64,000 nucleotides of DNA from Pseudarthrobacter sp. Fe7 (GTDB lineage: Bacteria > Actinomycetota > Actinomycetes > Actinomycetales > Micrococcaceae): assembly GCA_024372495.1 (NCBI GenBank), contig CP099977.1, positions 868,001 through 932,000 of the forward strand. Reading direction: 5' to 3'. The first letter of the stretch is position 1; every line of letters starts with the position of its first letter. The position numbers were made by a program, and so were the translations under genes. The notes under the pieces are model-generated. The model saw nothing but the letters and a program-made list of their open reading frames with translations. It made no database searches and was not told the origin of the DNA. Shown here one piece after another: positions 42,153-52,142 of this stretch.

Positions 42153-43270
42153 TTACTTGGTGTAACCGAAGACCTGGTTCCACTTGGCCAGGTCGTCCTT
42201 GCCGAAGGTCACGGCGTCGGTGTTCTGCATGCGGTAGACCTTGCCGGAATCGACGGCGGGGAGGGTCACGCCCATGATGGTGGGCGGTGCCACGTCGGTG
42301 CGGACCGGGTATTCACCGATTTGCGCGAAGACCTGCTGGCCCTGCTTGGAAAGGTTGTAGTTCATGAACACCTTCGCGGCCTCCACGTTCGTGGCGGTGC
42401 CCGTCATGCCCAAATAGTAGTCGTAGGAAACCAGTCCTTCCTCCGGGACGATGAACTTGACCGGAGCCTTGTCCTGGACCGCCGAGATGTTGGTACCGCT
42501 GATGGTCACCGTGCCGACGGCCACTTCGCCGCGGGCCAGGGCTGTGGCCTCAGCACCCAGGGAATCGTAGATCTTGGGCTTCTGTGCAGCGTACTTGGCG
42601 AAGTAGTCGCCGCCCATCTTGGTTTCCATGAACCTGTTCAGCGCAGCGGTGCTGCCGCCTGAGCCGCCCTGGACGATGCCCAGCTTGCCCTGCCACTTGC
42701 CGCCGACGGCATCCGCCCAGGACTTGGGGGCATCGGCTTCCTTTACCAGGGGGTGTTGTAGCCCAGGGTGTACACGGAGTTGAACATACGGGTGAACTGG
42801 CCGCCGTCCACGGAGACGTCCTTGAGGGCGGAGGCGCCGGGGACGTCATAGGCCTTCCAGACTTTGGCATCCTCCATGGACTTGGCGATCCGGTAGTCGG
42901 ACGTGCGGATGACGTCGGCGCTGAGCTTGCCGGCACCCTGTTCGGACAGTACGCGTTCGGAGAGCTTGTTCGGGGTGAGCCGGACAACGTTGACCTTGAT
43001 CCCGGTGTCCTTGGTGAAGGCGTCCACCAGGGCGCTTTCCGAGGAATCGGTGTAGCCGGAGTAGAGGGACAGGGTCTGGGTCTTGGCCTTCTCGTAGGTG
43101 GCCTTGTCCGCGATGGACTCGCCGTTGATGACCAGCCCGTCGTCGGTCTTCACCGCCGCGCTTGCCGTGACGACGCCGGCACTCTGGGCTGCGCTTCCAC
43201 AGCCGGTCAGGCTGAGGGCCAGGAGCACTCCGGCGGCGGTGAGGGCGGGGAGTTTGGACGCTAACTTCAT
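42153..43270 (-). CDS. FbpA-type ABC substrate-binding lipoprotein
   Basis: A 372-aa lipoprotein with lipobox SLTGC near residue 25 and an iron/polyamine/thiamine-type binding fold (TLSLYSGYTDSSESALVDAFTKDTGIKV; GGSGGSTAALNRFMETK; GLVSYDYYLGMTGTATNVEAAKVFMNY). One base is lost near 42748-42753 (TACAACACC...CTGGTAAAG). ATG 43270 has AAAGGGA upstream and is preferred over an earlier TTG 43288. The Tyr pair that binds ferric iron in FbpA is not obvious, which agrees with an organic ligand. Confidence 0.87.
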
Positions 43271-43302
43271 TGAGGGTGTCCCTTTCAAAGGTGGGTGTGA
43301 GT

Positions 43303-45086
43303 TCAGTTCTTGGTCTTGCGTTCGCCGCCGACTTTTTGGGCGATGACGGCGAGGATCCCGATGACCAGGCAGTACAGGACGCTGACGGCGGCAGCTGCCT
43401 GGCTCTGGCCGTTGTCGAAGTTGTCGAACACGAGGATGGACAGGATCCGGGTGTTCGAGGTGAAGAGGAAGATGGAGGCGCTGAGCTCACGCATGGAGAG
43501 CATGAGGAACAGCAGGAACGAGGACATGATGCCCACGCGCATCAGGGGCAGGGTGACGTCCAGGACGGACCTGGTCCGTCCGGCGCCGAGCATGACCGCG
43601 CTGTCCTCGAGGTCCTGGTCCATCTGGAGCATCGACGCCGAGACGCCGCGGTAGCCCTGGGGCATGAACACTGCAACGCAGGCGACGGCGAGGATCGCCA
43701 GGGTGCCGTAGATGGGCAGCGGCAGCAGCAGCCAGGTCCAGAGCAGTCCGATGCCCATGACGATGGCGGGGACGGCGAGGGGGTCATGGCGACCAGTTCG
43801 ATCAGCCGCCCCACCTTGGACTTGGTGCGGTACCGGATGTAGGAGGCAATGAAGCTGAGGGTGGTCCCGGCGAAGGCTGCGATCAAGGCCACCAGCACGC
43901 TGTTCTTGAGGGCGAGCCTGGAAGTCATTGGAGCCGAGGACCTCGATCAGCTTGGCGAAGCTGAGGGAATTGGCTTCGAGCAGCTGCGACATCGAGGACA
44001 CGAACGGGGTGGCCTGCATCGACGCGGCCAGCAGCGCGAGCATGGGCAGGACCACCGAGACTGCGAAGTAGGCCACGGCCAGGATGGTGAAGGGCCAGCG
44101 CATCCTGCGCAGCGGTACCTGGCGGGGACGGTTGCCCTTGCCGGTCATGGTGGTGAACTTGCGCTTGTTGATGATGCGCTGCTGGATGAGGGTCACGGCC
44201 ATCAGCGCAACGGTCAGGATGACGGCGACGCTGGCAGCCTGGTTGCTCTTGGCCGGGGTGGCGCTCATCAGGCGGTAGATGTAGGTGGGCAGCGTGTCCA
44301 CGCCGGCGGGGTTGCCGATGACCTGGGCCACCGGGAAGTTCTCCATCGTCAGCGCGAAGACCAGGACGGCCGAGCCCAGAATGGCCGGCAGGGCCAGGGG
44401 CAGGGTGACGGTCCGCAGCATGGTGCGCAGCGGAGCCCCGTGGACGGTTGCCGCCTCTTCGAGGTCGGCATTCATCATCGACAGGGAGCTGTGCAGCAGC
44501 AGGAAGGCGTACGGGGCGTAGAAGATTCCCAGCACGAACACCAGGCCCGGCAGGCTGTAGATGTTGATCGCGGCGTCAATGCCCAGGTCGCGCAGGAAGA
44601 TGTTGATGTAGCCGGCGCTGGGGGAGCACAGCAGGGACCAGGCCAGGGCGCCCACCAGGGCGGGGATGAACATCGGCGCCATGCCGATGAAGAAGATGAA
44701 CTTCCGCCACGGCGCATCGGAGCGGGCGCAGACGAAGGCGAGGAAGGCGCCGATCAGCAGGGCGATGAGTGCCGATCCAGCGCCGACCATGAGCGAGTTG
44801 ACCAAGGCCCCGAGCGCTTCCGGGGTGGCCAGCAGTGCCAGGTTGGACAGCGTCAGGCCGCCCAGGGAGATGCTGCCCGGCCGGGGGACGCTGTCCGAGG
44901 ATGCCGCAAGCAGGACCAGGGCAAGGGGAGGACGATGAGGACGCCGAGGATGACCAGGACGATCAGGCCGGGCGTGTTCTTCCGGAGGCCGGCAAGGGTG
45001 CGGGCAGAGCGGTAGTCCCGGGGTTCGGGCTTCGGTGCCAGGCGGGCCTCGGCGCCGGTGGCCGCTTCGGTGGTCTTGAGGCTCAT
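43303..45086 (-). CDS. FbpB-type ABC transporter permease, double domain
   Basis: A 594-aa protein with two permease domains in tandem, about 12 membrane helices, and coupling loops DLEEAATVHGAPLRTMLRTV and DLEDSAVMLGAGRTRSVLDV. Errors: extra base at 43915-43919, one G short at about 43781 and one at about 44926. The start ATG 45086 overlaps the ATPase stop. In this ABC class one polypeptide replaces the permease dimer. Substrate is likely the same acid handled by the PrpF protein at the head of the operon. Confidence 0.9.
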
Positions 45087-46180
45087 GCGAGGACCTCAGC
45101 CGGCAGGATCTGGACTTCGCGGGGGTTGACGGTGACCCACACGCGGTCCCCCACCTTGTGCTGTTCGCCGCGGCGCAGGCCGCCCAGGGCATCCAGTTCG
45201 GGTCCGGATTCCAGCTGGATGGCGTACCGGATGTCGTTGCCCTGGAAGCCCGCCACGCGGACCGTTCCCGGCCACGAGTTGGGGTGTTCGGTGGGCATGG
45301 CGGTGATCTGCAGGTCCTCGGCCCGGATGCAGACCTTGGGGGATGCGCCGGCATCGCTTGCCTGCTGCGCCGACTCGATGGTGAGCCCGCTGTTGGTGAC
45401 GCGTGCGGTGGTGGCCCCGGTGGCCGTGCCCTCCGGGGTGCAGTCCATGATGTTGGAAACGCCCAGGAAGTGGGCGATCGAGGCGCTGGCGGGGGCTTCG
45501 TACATGCGCTGCGGGGCGCCCATCTGCACGATCCGGCCGCCCTGGAGCAGGGCGATGCGGTCTGCGAGGGCGAAGGCTTCGTGCTGGTCGTGGGTGACGT
45601 ACACGCAGGTGAGCCCCAGTTGGAGCTGGATCTCACGCAGTTCAACCCGGAGCCGGTCGCGCAGGCGGGCGTCAAGGTTGGAGAGCGGTTCGTCGAGCAT
45701 GAGGACGCTGGGGCGCATGACAAGGCTGCGGGCCAGGGCGACGCGCTGCATCTGGCCACCACTGAGCAGGCTGGCGCCGCGGTCGGCGTACGGTTCCAGG
45801 CCCACCAGCGTGAGGGCCTCCATGACGCGCTCATCGATTTCGCTCCTGGAGAGTTTCTTCTGCTTGAGCGAATAGGCAACGTTCTGGGCCACGGTCATGT
45901 GCGGCCACACTGCGTAGGACTGGAAGACCATGCCCACGTTGCGCTTGTTCGGGGGCAGGTTGATGCCCTTTTCGGAGTCGAAGACCACGACGTCGTCGAT
46001 GATGATCCGCCCCGAGGTGGGCTCCTCCAGGCCGGCGATGCACCGCATCGTGCTGGTCTTGCCGCAGCCGGACTGGCCCAGGAGGACCAGGGCCTCCCCG
46101 TCTTCAATGTCGAGGTTGAGGTTTTCGATGGCAGTGAAGCTTCCGTACTTCAGCTGCAGGTTCTGAATGCTGATTTTCAT
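45083..46180 (-). CDS. FbpC/PotA-type ABC transporter ATP-binding protein
   Basis: A 365-aa ATPase with Walker A GQSGCGKTS, MVFQSYAVWPHMTV, signature LLSGGQMQRVALARSL, Walker B VLMLDEPLSNLDARL and switch VTHDQHEA, then a C-terminal TOBE-type regulatory domain (about residues 280-360). Frame intact. It overlaps the permease start in ATGA and lies 39 bases after prpF copy 2 on the same strand. Confidence 0.94.
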   Translation of the reverse strand: MKISIQNLQLKYGSFTAIENLNLDIEDGEALVLLGQSGCGKTSTMRCIAGLEEPTSGRIIIDDVVVFDSEKGINLPPNKRNVGMVFQSYAVWPHMTVAQNVAYSLKQKKLSRSEIDERVMEALTLVGLEPYADRGASLLSGGQMQRVALARSLVMRPSVLMLDEPLSNLDARLRDRLRVELREIQLQLGLTCVYVTHDQHEAFALADRIALLQGGRIVQMGAPQRMYEAPASASIAHFLGVSNIMDCTPEGTATGATTARVTNSGLTIESAQQASDAGASPKVCIRAEDLQITAMPTEHPNSWPGTVRVAGFQGNDIRYAIQLESGPELDALGGLRRGEQHKVGDRVWVTVNPREVQILPAEVLA

Positions 46181-46219
46181 GGCTGATTCCTTGGCTGGGT
46201 TTGTCCGGTAGGGGTTTCT

Positions 46220-47311
46220 TCAGTCGCTGGGCACCAGGATGGTGCTTTCGCTGATCACGCGGGCCGAGCGTTGAAAGGAGACTTCAGCGGGATCGGCTGC
46301 ATCCAATGCCAGCGCCGTCTTGCCTTTCAGTAAGTGGATAAGGAGTCCGGCCTCCGCCGCCGGAACAACGCTGCGCTGCACCACGCTGCCTGTTGTGCCC
46401 GAAGCGGCAGCGACGGCGACGGCGCTGGTGAGGCCGATGGCGGGGTGCAGCGCGCTCATCGAGATCATCCGGGCCGAAACGCCGGTTGCGCCTGCGGGCG
46501 GGGGCCCCACGATGCCCACCTTCGGAATGGAAGTGAGATTCTCCGGCAGGCCCATCAGGCGGGCTGCCGCTGCGCGCGCCTGCGGGGCGATCCGGACCAG
46601 CGTCTCCAGGGCTTCCTCGCTGCCGGTTGCGTCCAGCCCCAGGTCCTGTGCGGCAAAGAGCGCCGCCGGGGCGCCGGCGTCGATCAGTGTCGCCTGGTGC
46701 CGCTTCCCGTCGACCTCGATGTCATCAACGGCGTTGCCCGTAGGGAACTGTGACCCGTAGCTGGACCAGGAGGCTTTCTGGAAGATGACGTCGATGGGGA
46801 CGCCGGGGTAGTGCTGGCCGTCGAGTCGCCGCCCGCCGTAGGCCGGCACCTGCGCCCCGGGTGTGGGGATCTCGCAAACGAGGCGAAGCCCGGTCACGGT
46901 GTTCAGGATGGGGACACGGGTGACTTCGCCGGAGGGAGTGACGAGTCCGGCATGCAGCGCGTACAGGCCCAGGGCCGTGGCGCAGTTGCCACAGTTGCTG
47001 GCCCATTCGACGGCCGGCTTGTCGATGGCCACCTGGGCGAACCGGTAGCGGACCGTTCCGTCCGGGCCGGTACCGGCCACGGTGATCGCCTTGCTGGTGG
47101 TTGACGAGGCGCCGCCTACGCCATCGATCTGGCGGAGGTCCGGCGACCCGAAGGTGCGGATGAGGAGACGGTCCGTCTCCAGGGCGTCAGCCGGAAGGTC
47201 CTCGTCCCGGAAGATCCAGCACTTGCTGGTTCCGCCACGGACCAGGGTGGCCGGGACCGGGGTGACCGGGAGGGTGCCGGCCTGCGGCTCTTCCCTGAAT
47301 AGAAGCGTCAT
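46220..47311 (-). CDS. PrpF-family isomerase, copy 2, first gene of an ABC operon
   Basis: A 363-aa PrpF homologue (LVRGGTSKCWIF; QIDGVGGASSTTSKAITV; WASNCGNCATALGLYAL; LIDAGAPAALFAAQDLG; SALHPAIGLTSAVAVAAAS). The start MTLLFREEPQ at 47311 follows GGAGGACC and fits the family better than the far-upstream ATG 47416. Clearly diverged from copy 1 (gaps and many substitutions), so it is not a recent duplicate. The operon order prpF-ATPase-permease-binding protein suggests the importer feeds this enzyme. Confidence 0.9.
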   Translation of the reverse strand: MTLLFREEPQAGTLPVTPVPATLVRGGTSKCWIFRDEDLPADALETDRLLIRTFGSPDLRQIDGVGGASSTTSKAITVAGTGPDGTVRYRFAQVAIDKPAVEWASNCGNCATALGLYALHAGLVTPSGEVTRVPILNTVTGLRLVCEIPTPGAQVPAYGGRRLDGQHYPGVPIDVIFQKASWSSYGSQFPTGNAVDDIEVDGKRHQATLIDAGAPAALFAAQDLGLDATGSEEALETLVRIAPQARAAAARLMGLPENLTSIPKVGIVGPPPAGATGVSARMISMSALHPAIGLTSAVAVAAASGTTGSVVQRSVVPAAEAGLLIHLLKGKTALALDAADPAEVSFQRSARVISESTILVPSD

Positions 47312-47633
47312 TGGTCCTCCTGAAGTACCCCAGCCGGCGTGTGCAGCTGCCAGGTAAATGTTCAAAGCTGAGCAAGCCGGAATCCGGTAATTGCTGTGTT
47401 GTATGGCGTTGATCACAAACGGTATACCGTTGGTATGACTTAAGCAACAGTCTTTAAAATATGAATACCAACAGGGCAGTTTGGGTGCCTTGCGGCGTTT
47501 TGGGGCTTGCGCGAAGTCGGCTTGATGTTCACCGCACGCCCAAACGGTATGCAGTGCGTTAGAATTGCGGCTAAAGGTATGGCGCGCGCCGGCGCGTCCT
47601 GCCGCTTGTTTGCATGAAGACCGGAGGCCGCCC
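47312..47633. promoter_or_regulatory. Divergent control region with GntR-type palindrome 47418-47431
   Basis: AACGGTATACCGTT is a perfect 14-base palindrome; GGTATACC-like cores are typical of FadR/FCD GntR operators. Half-sites AAACGGTAT (47542-47550) and AAAGGTAT (47573-47580) lie nearer the GntR start. The region separates prpF copy 2 (-) from gntR 1 (+) and is otherwise AT-richer than its neighbours. Confidence 0.65.
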
Positions 47634-48303
47634 GTGGCGTCGCAACCAGAGACAAGCCCCTACCTGATGATCAGGAACGCCATCATCTCGCAGGAGCCTG
47701 CCTCCCCGTGCCCAGGCTCGTTGAAAGCGCCCTGGCCAAGAAATACAACGTCTCTAGGACGCCCATCAGGAAGCCTTGCGGCGCCTTGAGACCGAGGGGC
47801 TCGTGGAGCGCTACGGCTCACGCATGCAGGTGCGGGAGTACCGCCCGGAGGAGATGCTGGACCTCTACGAGGTGCGGACCTTCCTGGAGGAGGCCGCCGC
47901 AAAAACGGCGGCTCTCCGGCACACGGACATGGACCTGATGCTGATCGACCGCGCGCACCAGGCCATGGTCACCCTTGATTTTGATGCTGCCACTCCGGCT
48001 GAACTGGCCGCCGCCAACCGGACCTTCCATGAGCGCATCTGGGCCGCCAGCCACAGCGCCGCCCTCCTTGACCTGCTCGACCGGATCCTGGTCCACTTCA
48101 TTCGCTACCCCGGCACCACACTCTCCACCAAGGAGCGCTGGGACCGCGTGCTGAAGGAGCATGAAGAGCTGCTGGTGGCCATCCGCGCGCGAAACGCGGA
48201 GGAGGCCGGCCGCATCGCCAGCGCCCACATGGACGAGGCAAAGAACATCCGCATCCAGATGTACATCGACGCGCAGGAAATCAGCAGCCCCCGCCTGGGG
48301 TAG
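47634..48303 (+). CDS. GntR-family (FadR/FCD) regulator 1, frame-interrupted
   Basis: A 222-aa regulator after correction. The winged helix ([44 protein letters not shown]) is followed by an FCD ligand domain (LYEVRTFLEEAAAKTAAL; ANRTFHERIWAASHSAALLDLLDRI). Errors: extra C at 47695-47699 and near 47711, one G lost near 47771. GTG 47634 with GGAGG nine bases upstream is preferred. Probably controls the divergent prpF-ABC operon and itself through the palindrome upstream. Confidence 0.87.
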
Positions 48304-48381
48304 CCGCAAACCCCGGCCCTAAACCTCTCCCGCCAGGCCCGCAAAGTAAGCGAAATGCTATTGCATGCGACGGCATACTTA

Positions 48382-48398
48382 TGTATACAATCGTGTAC
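48382..48398 (+). promoter_or_regulatory. GntR-type operator before the FAD dehydrogenase
   Basis: TGTATACAATCGTGTACA holds two overlapping near-palindromic TGTAnACA cores 22-40 bases before the start codon. It resembles FadR-type TGTATACA sites and could be bound by either nearby GntR protein. Confidence 0.5.
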
Positions 48399-48423
48399 AG
48401 CGATGGAGCTGAGGAGATTGATG

Positions 48424-49885
48424 ATGACCAAGAGCGACGTTTTGGTAGTGGGCGGCGGCAACGCCGGATTCGCGGCAGCACTTGCAGCCGCCGAGCGCGG
48501 CCGCAAAGTTGTCCTGCTGGAAAAGGCGCAGGAGGCCTCCTCGGGAGGCAACAGCTTCTACACCGCCGGGGCCACGCGCATCTCCCATGACGGGCTTCAG
48601 GAACTCATCGAATTTGTGGAACCTGATGAGCGGCACGCCGCCAGCGAGGTCCCCGCCTACACCCCAGCAGAATACCTTGCCGATCTGTCCAAGGTTTCTG
48701 AAGGGCGCAACGACCCCGGGCTCTCCGCGGTCCTGGTCAACGAAAGCAACCCGACGCTGCGCTGGCTCCAGGGCATGGGACTCAAGTACCGCCTGATGTA
48801 CGAACGGCAGGCCTACCGGACCGAGGACGGCGGCTACCTGTTCTGGGGCGGACTGCACGTGGGCAACGTGGGCGGCGGCAAGGGGCTCATGGCCGACCAT
48901 CGGGCCGCCGCGCAGCGCATGGGTGTGGAGGTCATCTATGACTGCGCAGCCACCGGACTGATCCAGGAGGACGGCCGCGTGCGCGGGGTCCGGTACCGCA
49001 CCTCAACCGGAGAAGGTGAGCTCCGGGCCGAGTCGGTCATCCTCGCCTCGGGAGGTTTTGAAGCCTCACCGGAACTGCGCCGCCGGCATCTGGGTGAGGG
49101 CTGGCAGAACGCGAAGGTCCGCGGCACGCCGGGCAACACGGGGGAGATGATCCTCGCCGCGCTGGACGCCGGGGCGGCCAGGGGCGGCGACTGGTCCACC
49201 TGCCACAGCGTGGCCTGGGACGCCTGGCACCCGGAGAATGAGAGCAACCTGGAACTCACCAACCAGCTCACCCGCGGCGGGTACCCGCTGGGCATCGTGG
49301 TGAACAGCGAGGGCAAGCGGTTCGTGGACGAAGGCGCCGACTACCGCAACTACACCTACGCGAAGTACGGCCGGGACATCCTTGCCCAGGCGGGATCGGC
49401 CGCGTTCCAGATCTTTGACTCGTCCTCCCGGCCCATGCTGCGGGCGGAGGAGTACGACATGCCGGGCGTTTCGGTGGTCACCGCATCGACCCTGGCGGAG
49501 CCTGGCCCAGAAGGCCGGCATCAGTCCCCAGGGGCTGGCGGAAACAGTGCAGGGCTTCAATGCTTCGATCACTGAGGGTGCGCCTTTCGACCCCAACATC
49601 AAGGACGGACGCCGCGCCGATACCCGGCCGCCCAAGAGCAACTGGGCCCGCAGCATCACCACCGGCCCGTTCTACGCGTTTCCGGTGACCTGCGGCATCA
49701 CCTTCACCTTCGGTGGCCTCAAGACGGACACCTGGGGACGCGTGCTCACCGAAGACGCCGAGCCGCTCGAAGGGCTCTTTGCCTGCGGCGAAGCATTGGG
49801 CGGACTGTTCAGCGGAAACTACCCCGGCGGCTCCGGGCTTGCGGCGGGCGCCGTCTTCGGCCGCCGCGCGGGCTCCATCGCGTAA
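48424..49885 (+). CDS. FAD-dependent dehydrogenase, TcuA/fumarate-reductase flavoprotein type
   Basis: A 486-aa flavoprotein after removing one extra C at 49499-49503. Motifs are VVGGGNAGFAAALAAAERG for FAD, GGNSFYTAGATRISH, SVILASGGFEASPELRRRHLG and the terminal GGLFSGNYPGGSGLAAGAVFGRRAG. TcuA members oxidise tricarballylate to cis-aconitate; others reduce fumarate or oxidise 3-ketosteroids. The presence of two PrpF proteins and carboxylate transporters favours the first kind. No TcuB partner gene is visible. GAGGAG stands 7 bases before ATG 48424; ATG 48421 is also possible. Confidence 0.86.
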
Positions 49886-49926
49886 GCAACCCAGCATGCC
49901 CCACAAGCAACGGAAAAGAGGAAAAA

Positions 49927-50562
49927 GTGGCCAGTCCCATCCACCAGCGGCTCCGCGAGGATGTTCTCGCGAGCGTCTTTGCGCCTGACGAGCCGCTCAC
50001 GGAGGCCAAGCTCACCGAGCGCTACGGGGCTTCCCGGACGCCCGTGCGGGAGGCGCTGCAGCGGCTGGAACAGGACGGGTTGGTCGAACGGCGCGGGAAA
50101 GCAGTGGTTGTCCGCACGCATTCGGCCGAGGAGATCATTGACATCTACGAGTCGAGGATCATTCTTGAGCAGGCTGCCGCTGCGAAGGCTGCCGTCAAGG
50201 CCACCGCCCTGGACCACCAATTGCTCCAAGCGCTGCTGCTGAAGATGCAGCAACTGGACCCCAGCGATGGCCGGGCGCTCGCCGAAACCAACCGCGCCTT
50301 CCACTCCCAGCTGTGGCACGCGACTCACAGCCCGTCGCTCATCGGCCTGCTGGAACGCCTGGACCAGCAGGTGCGCCGGTACACCCTCACCACGCTGACC
50401 TACCCCGGCAGGTGGCCGGTGGTGCTGGCGGACTACGCCGAACTGCTGGCCGCCATCGGGGACGGCGACCCTGAACGCGCGGGGACGATCGCCGCCCGCC
50501 ACATGTCGGACGCTTTGACCATCAGGCTGAAGATGTACGCCGAAGATCCCAGGACGCTCTAG
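49927..50562 (+). CDS. GntR-family (FadR/FCD) regulator 2
   Basis: A 211-aa intact regulator with winged helix (EAKLTERYGASRTPVREALQRLEQDGLVERRGKAVVV) and FCD domain (IYESRIILEQAAAAKAAV; TNRAFHSQLWHATHSPSLIGLLERLDQ). GTG 49927 follows AGAGGAAAAA. It stands 41 bases after the FAD dehydrogenase, so it probably shares its transcript and controls it. Related to regulator 1 by general design only. Confidence 0.92.
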   Translation: MASPIHQRLREDVLASVFAPDEPLTEAKLTERYGASRTPVREALQRLEQDGLVERRGKAVVVRTHSAEEIIDIYESRIILEQAAAAKAAVKATALDHQLLQALLLKMQQLDPSDGRALAETNRAFHSQLWHATHSPSLIGLLERLDQQVRRYTLTTLTYPGRWPVVLADYAELLAAIGDGDPERAGTIAARHMSDALTIRLKMYAEDPRTL

Positions 50563-50672
50563 GCCGCACGAGGCCTGGCAACGTCCCTTACAAAACCCGC
50601 CGGCCGATGTTCCTGCGTATTCCATCGCAACAGGTACCCCGAAAGTCGGGTGCAGGACATCAGCCGGCGCAA

Positions 50673-50708
50673 GAGGTGGGGCAGGCTCCCATGAGCCTGC
50701 CCCACCTC
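50673..50708. terminator. Bidirectional terminator between gntR 2 and the ROK gene
   Basis: Perfect 16-base stem GAGGTGGGGCAGGCTC / GAGCCTGCCCCACCTC with loop CCAT, between convergent genes. Other bases of 50563-50774 show no gene. Confidence 0.88.
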
Positions 50709-50774
50709 GCTATCACCCTGGATCCATTTCGAGGTATTCAAGTCCATGAACTGCCCGGCTGGCCGGGCGTCGGA

Positions 50775-52001
50775 TCATTCCAGCATCAGGCCTCCGGACC
50801 GGGGTGCGAGCAGGTGGTCCAGGACGATGCAGGCCGCGCCCACCGCAGTGATGTCCTCGCCAAGGGCGGAGCCCAGGAGTTCGACTTTGTGGATCATCCC
50901 CATGGCCAGGCGATTGGCAAGGGCTGCGTGAAGGACCTCAAGGTAATGATTCCCAATCGGTGGCCAGGAGGGTCCGCCGAAGACAATGCCGTCGACGTCG
51001 AGCAGGTTTGCGACGTCCTCCACAGCCCGGGCGAGGCGGCCCGCCGCCTCGTGGAGGAGTGCGCACGCTTTCCCGTCCCCGGCGTCGGCCAGGGAAGCAA
51101 GTTTGTGGAAGTGGTCGGTGACCTGCCGCAGGTCCGCCGTGTCGACAGGGCCGTGCAGGACTCCCTTGCTGACGGCGTCGTTGACCAGCCGGACCGGCAT
51201 GACGGATACGCCCAGGCAGCCGGTGCGTCCGCACCCACACAACCGGCCGCCGTCGCCCGTGGAAAAATGCCCGATCTCGCCCACGTTGTTCGATGACCCG
51301 CGCACAACTTCGCCGTTCATGACCACTGCTGCGCCGACGCCGCTGCCGAGATAGACGAAGGCAAAATTCTGGTCGGACCGGTTGTCACGCACCCACAGCT
51401 CGGCGTGTGCGGCCGCGGCTGAATCCTTGTCCAGGAAGACGGGGAACCCCGTGGCCTTCCCCAGGGATTCGCGCAATTCCACCCGTTCCCATCCGGTAAG
51501 CATCGGCGGTCCAACAACCGCGCCCTGATCGAATTCGATAGGCCCCGGGGCTGCGATGCCCACACCCAGGACGCGCGCCCTGGGAATGTCGGTCTCGCTG
51601 ATCAACTCTTCAATGGCAGCGGCAATCCGGGCCACCGTCTCCTCCGGCCCGGCAACGGCCTCGACCGGAAGATGCTTGCGGTGCACCACTGTGCCTGCCA
51701 GGTCCAGCAGCACGAAGGTGAGCATGGATGGATCCAGGTGGGCTCCCACGGCATATCTGCTCTTGGGATCGATAGTCAGGGTGGTCCGGGGCTTGCCCTG
51801 CGGCACATGGACTTTTCCGCTTTCCAGGATCAGCCCCAGGTCCAGCAGCCGCCGGGCAATGTTTGAGACTGTCTGCGTCGACAGACCCGTTGCGCCGATG
51901 AGTTCAACCCTGCTCATCCCGGCCTCCGACCTGCGGACGAGGTCCAGGACAACGGCTTGGTTGAAGGCGCTCACCCGCTCTAAATTCGATCCGCGTGGCA
52001 T
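50775..52001 (-). CDS. ROK-family transcriptional regulator
   Basis: A 408-aa protein with N-terminal winged HTH (MSRVELIGATGLSTQTVSNIARRLLDLGLI) and a ROK sugar-kinase-like domain (GVGIAAPGPIEF; FAFVYLGSGVGAAVVMNGEVVRG; the zinc motif LCGCGRTGC). This is the NagC/XylR class, which represses sugar genes until a sugar binds. It is divergent from the sugar ABC operon. A 23-base site over the promoter recurs before the minus-strand mannosidase operon, so this protein probably controls both. Confidence 0.93.
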   Translation of the reverse strand: MPRGSNLERVSAFNQAVVLDLVRRSEAGMSRVELIGATGLSTQTVSNIARRLLDLGLILESGKVHVPQGKPRTTLTIDPKSRYAVGAHLDPSMLTFVLLDLAGTVVHRKHLPVEAVAGPEETVARIAAAIEELISETDIPRARVLGVGIAAPGPIEFDQGAVVGPPMLTGWERVELRESLGKATGFPVFLDKDSAAAAHAELWVRDNRSDQNFAFVYLGSGVGAAVVMNGEVVRGSSNNVGEIGHFSTGDGGRLCGCGRTGCLGVSVMPVRLVNDAVSKGVLHGPVDTADLRQVTDHFHKLASLADAGDGKACALLHEAAGRLARAVEDVANLLDVDGIVFGGPSWPPIGNHYLEVLHAALANRLAMGMIHKVELLGSALGEDITAVGAACIVLDHLLAPRSGGLMLE

Positions 52002-52010
52002 CCAAACTCC

Positions 52011-52052
52011 CTAACTCAATTTATTTGACTAAGCCCGATCCTAGACTATAGT
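52011..52052 (+). promoter_or_regulatory. ROK operator site 1 and sugar-ABC promoter
   Basis: The 23-base element 52011-52033 (core TCAATTTATTTGA, arms CTAA and TAAG) is an imperfect inverted repeat. It covers a -35 box TTGACT (52025-52030), followed by a 16-base spacer and TATAGT (52047-52052). It matches site 2 (62620-62642) at 21 of 23 positions. Repressor binding here would block the promoter. Confidence 0.75.
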
Positions 52053-52142
52053 GGCCTGTGTCACAGCCTGTCAGATAGTTCGGACACTCCAATAAGAAGC
52101 TTCGCAGAGGCGGAGCTCTGTCTCCCAAAGGGATCCCCTGAT

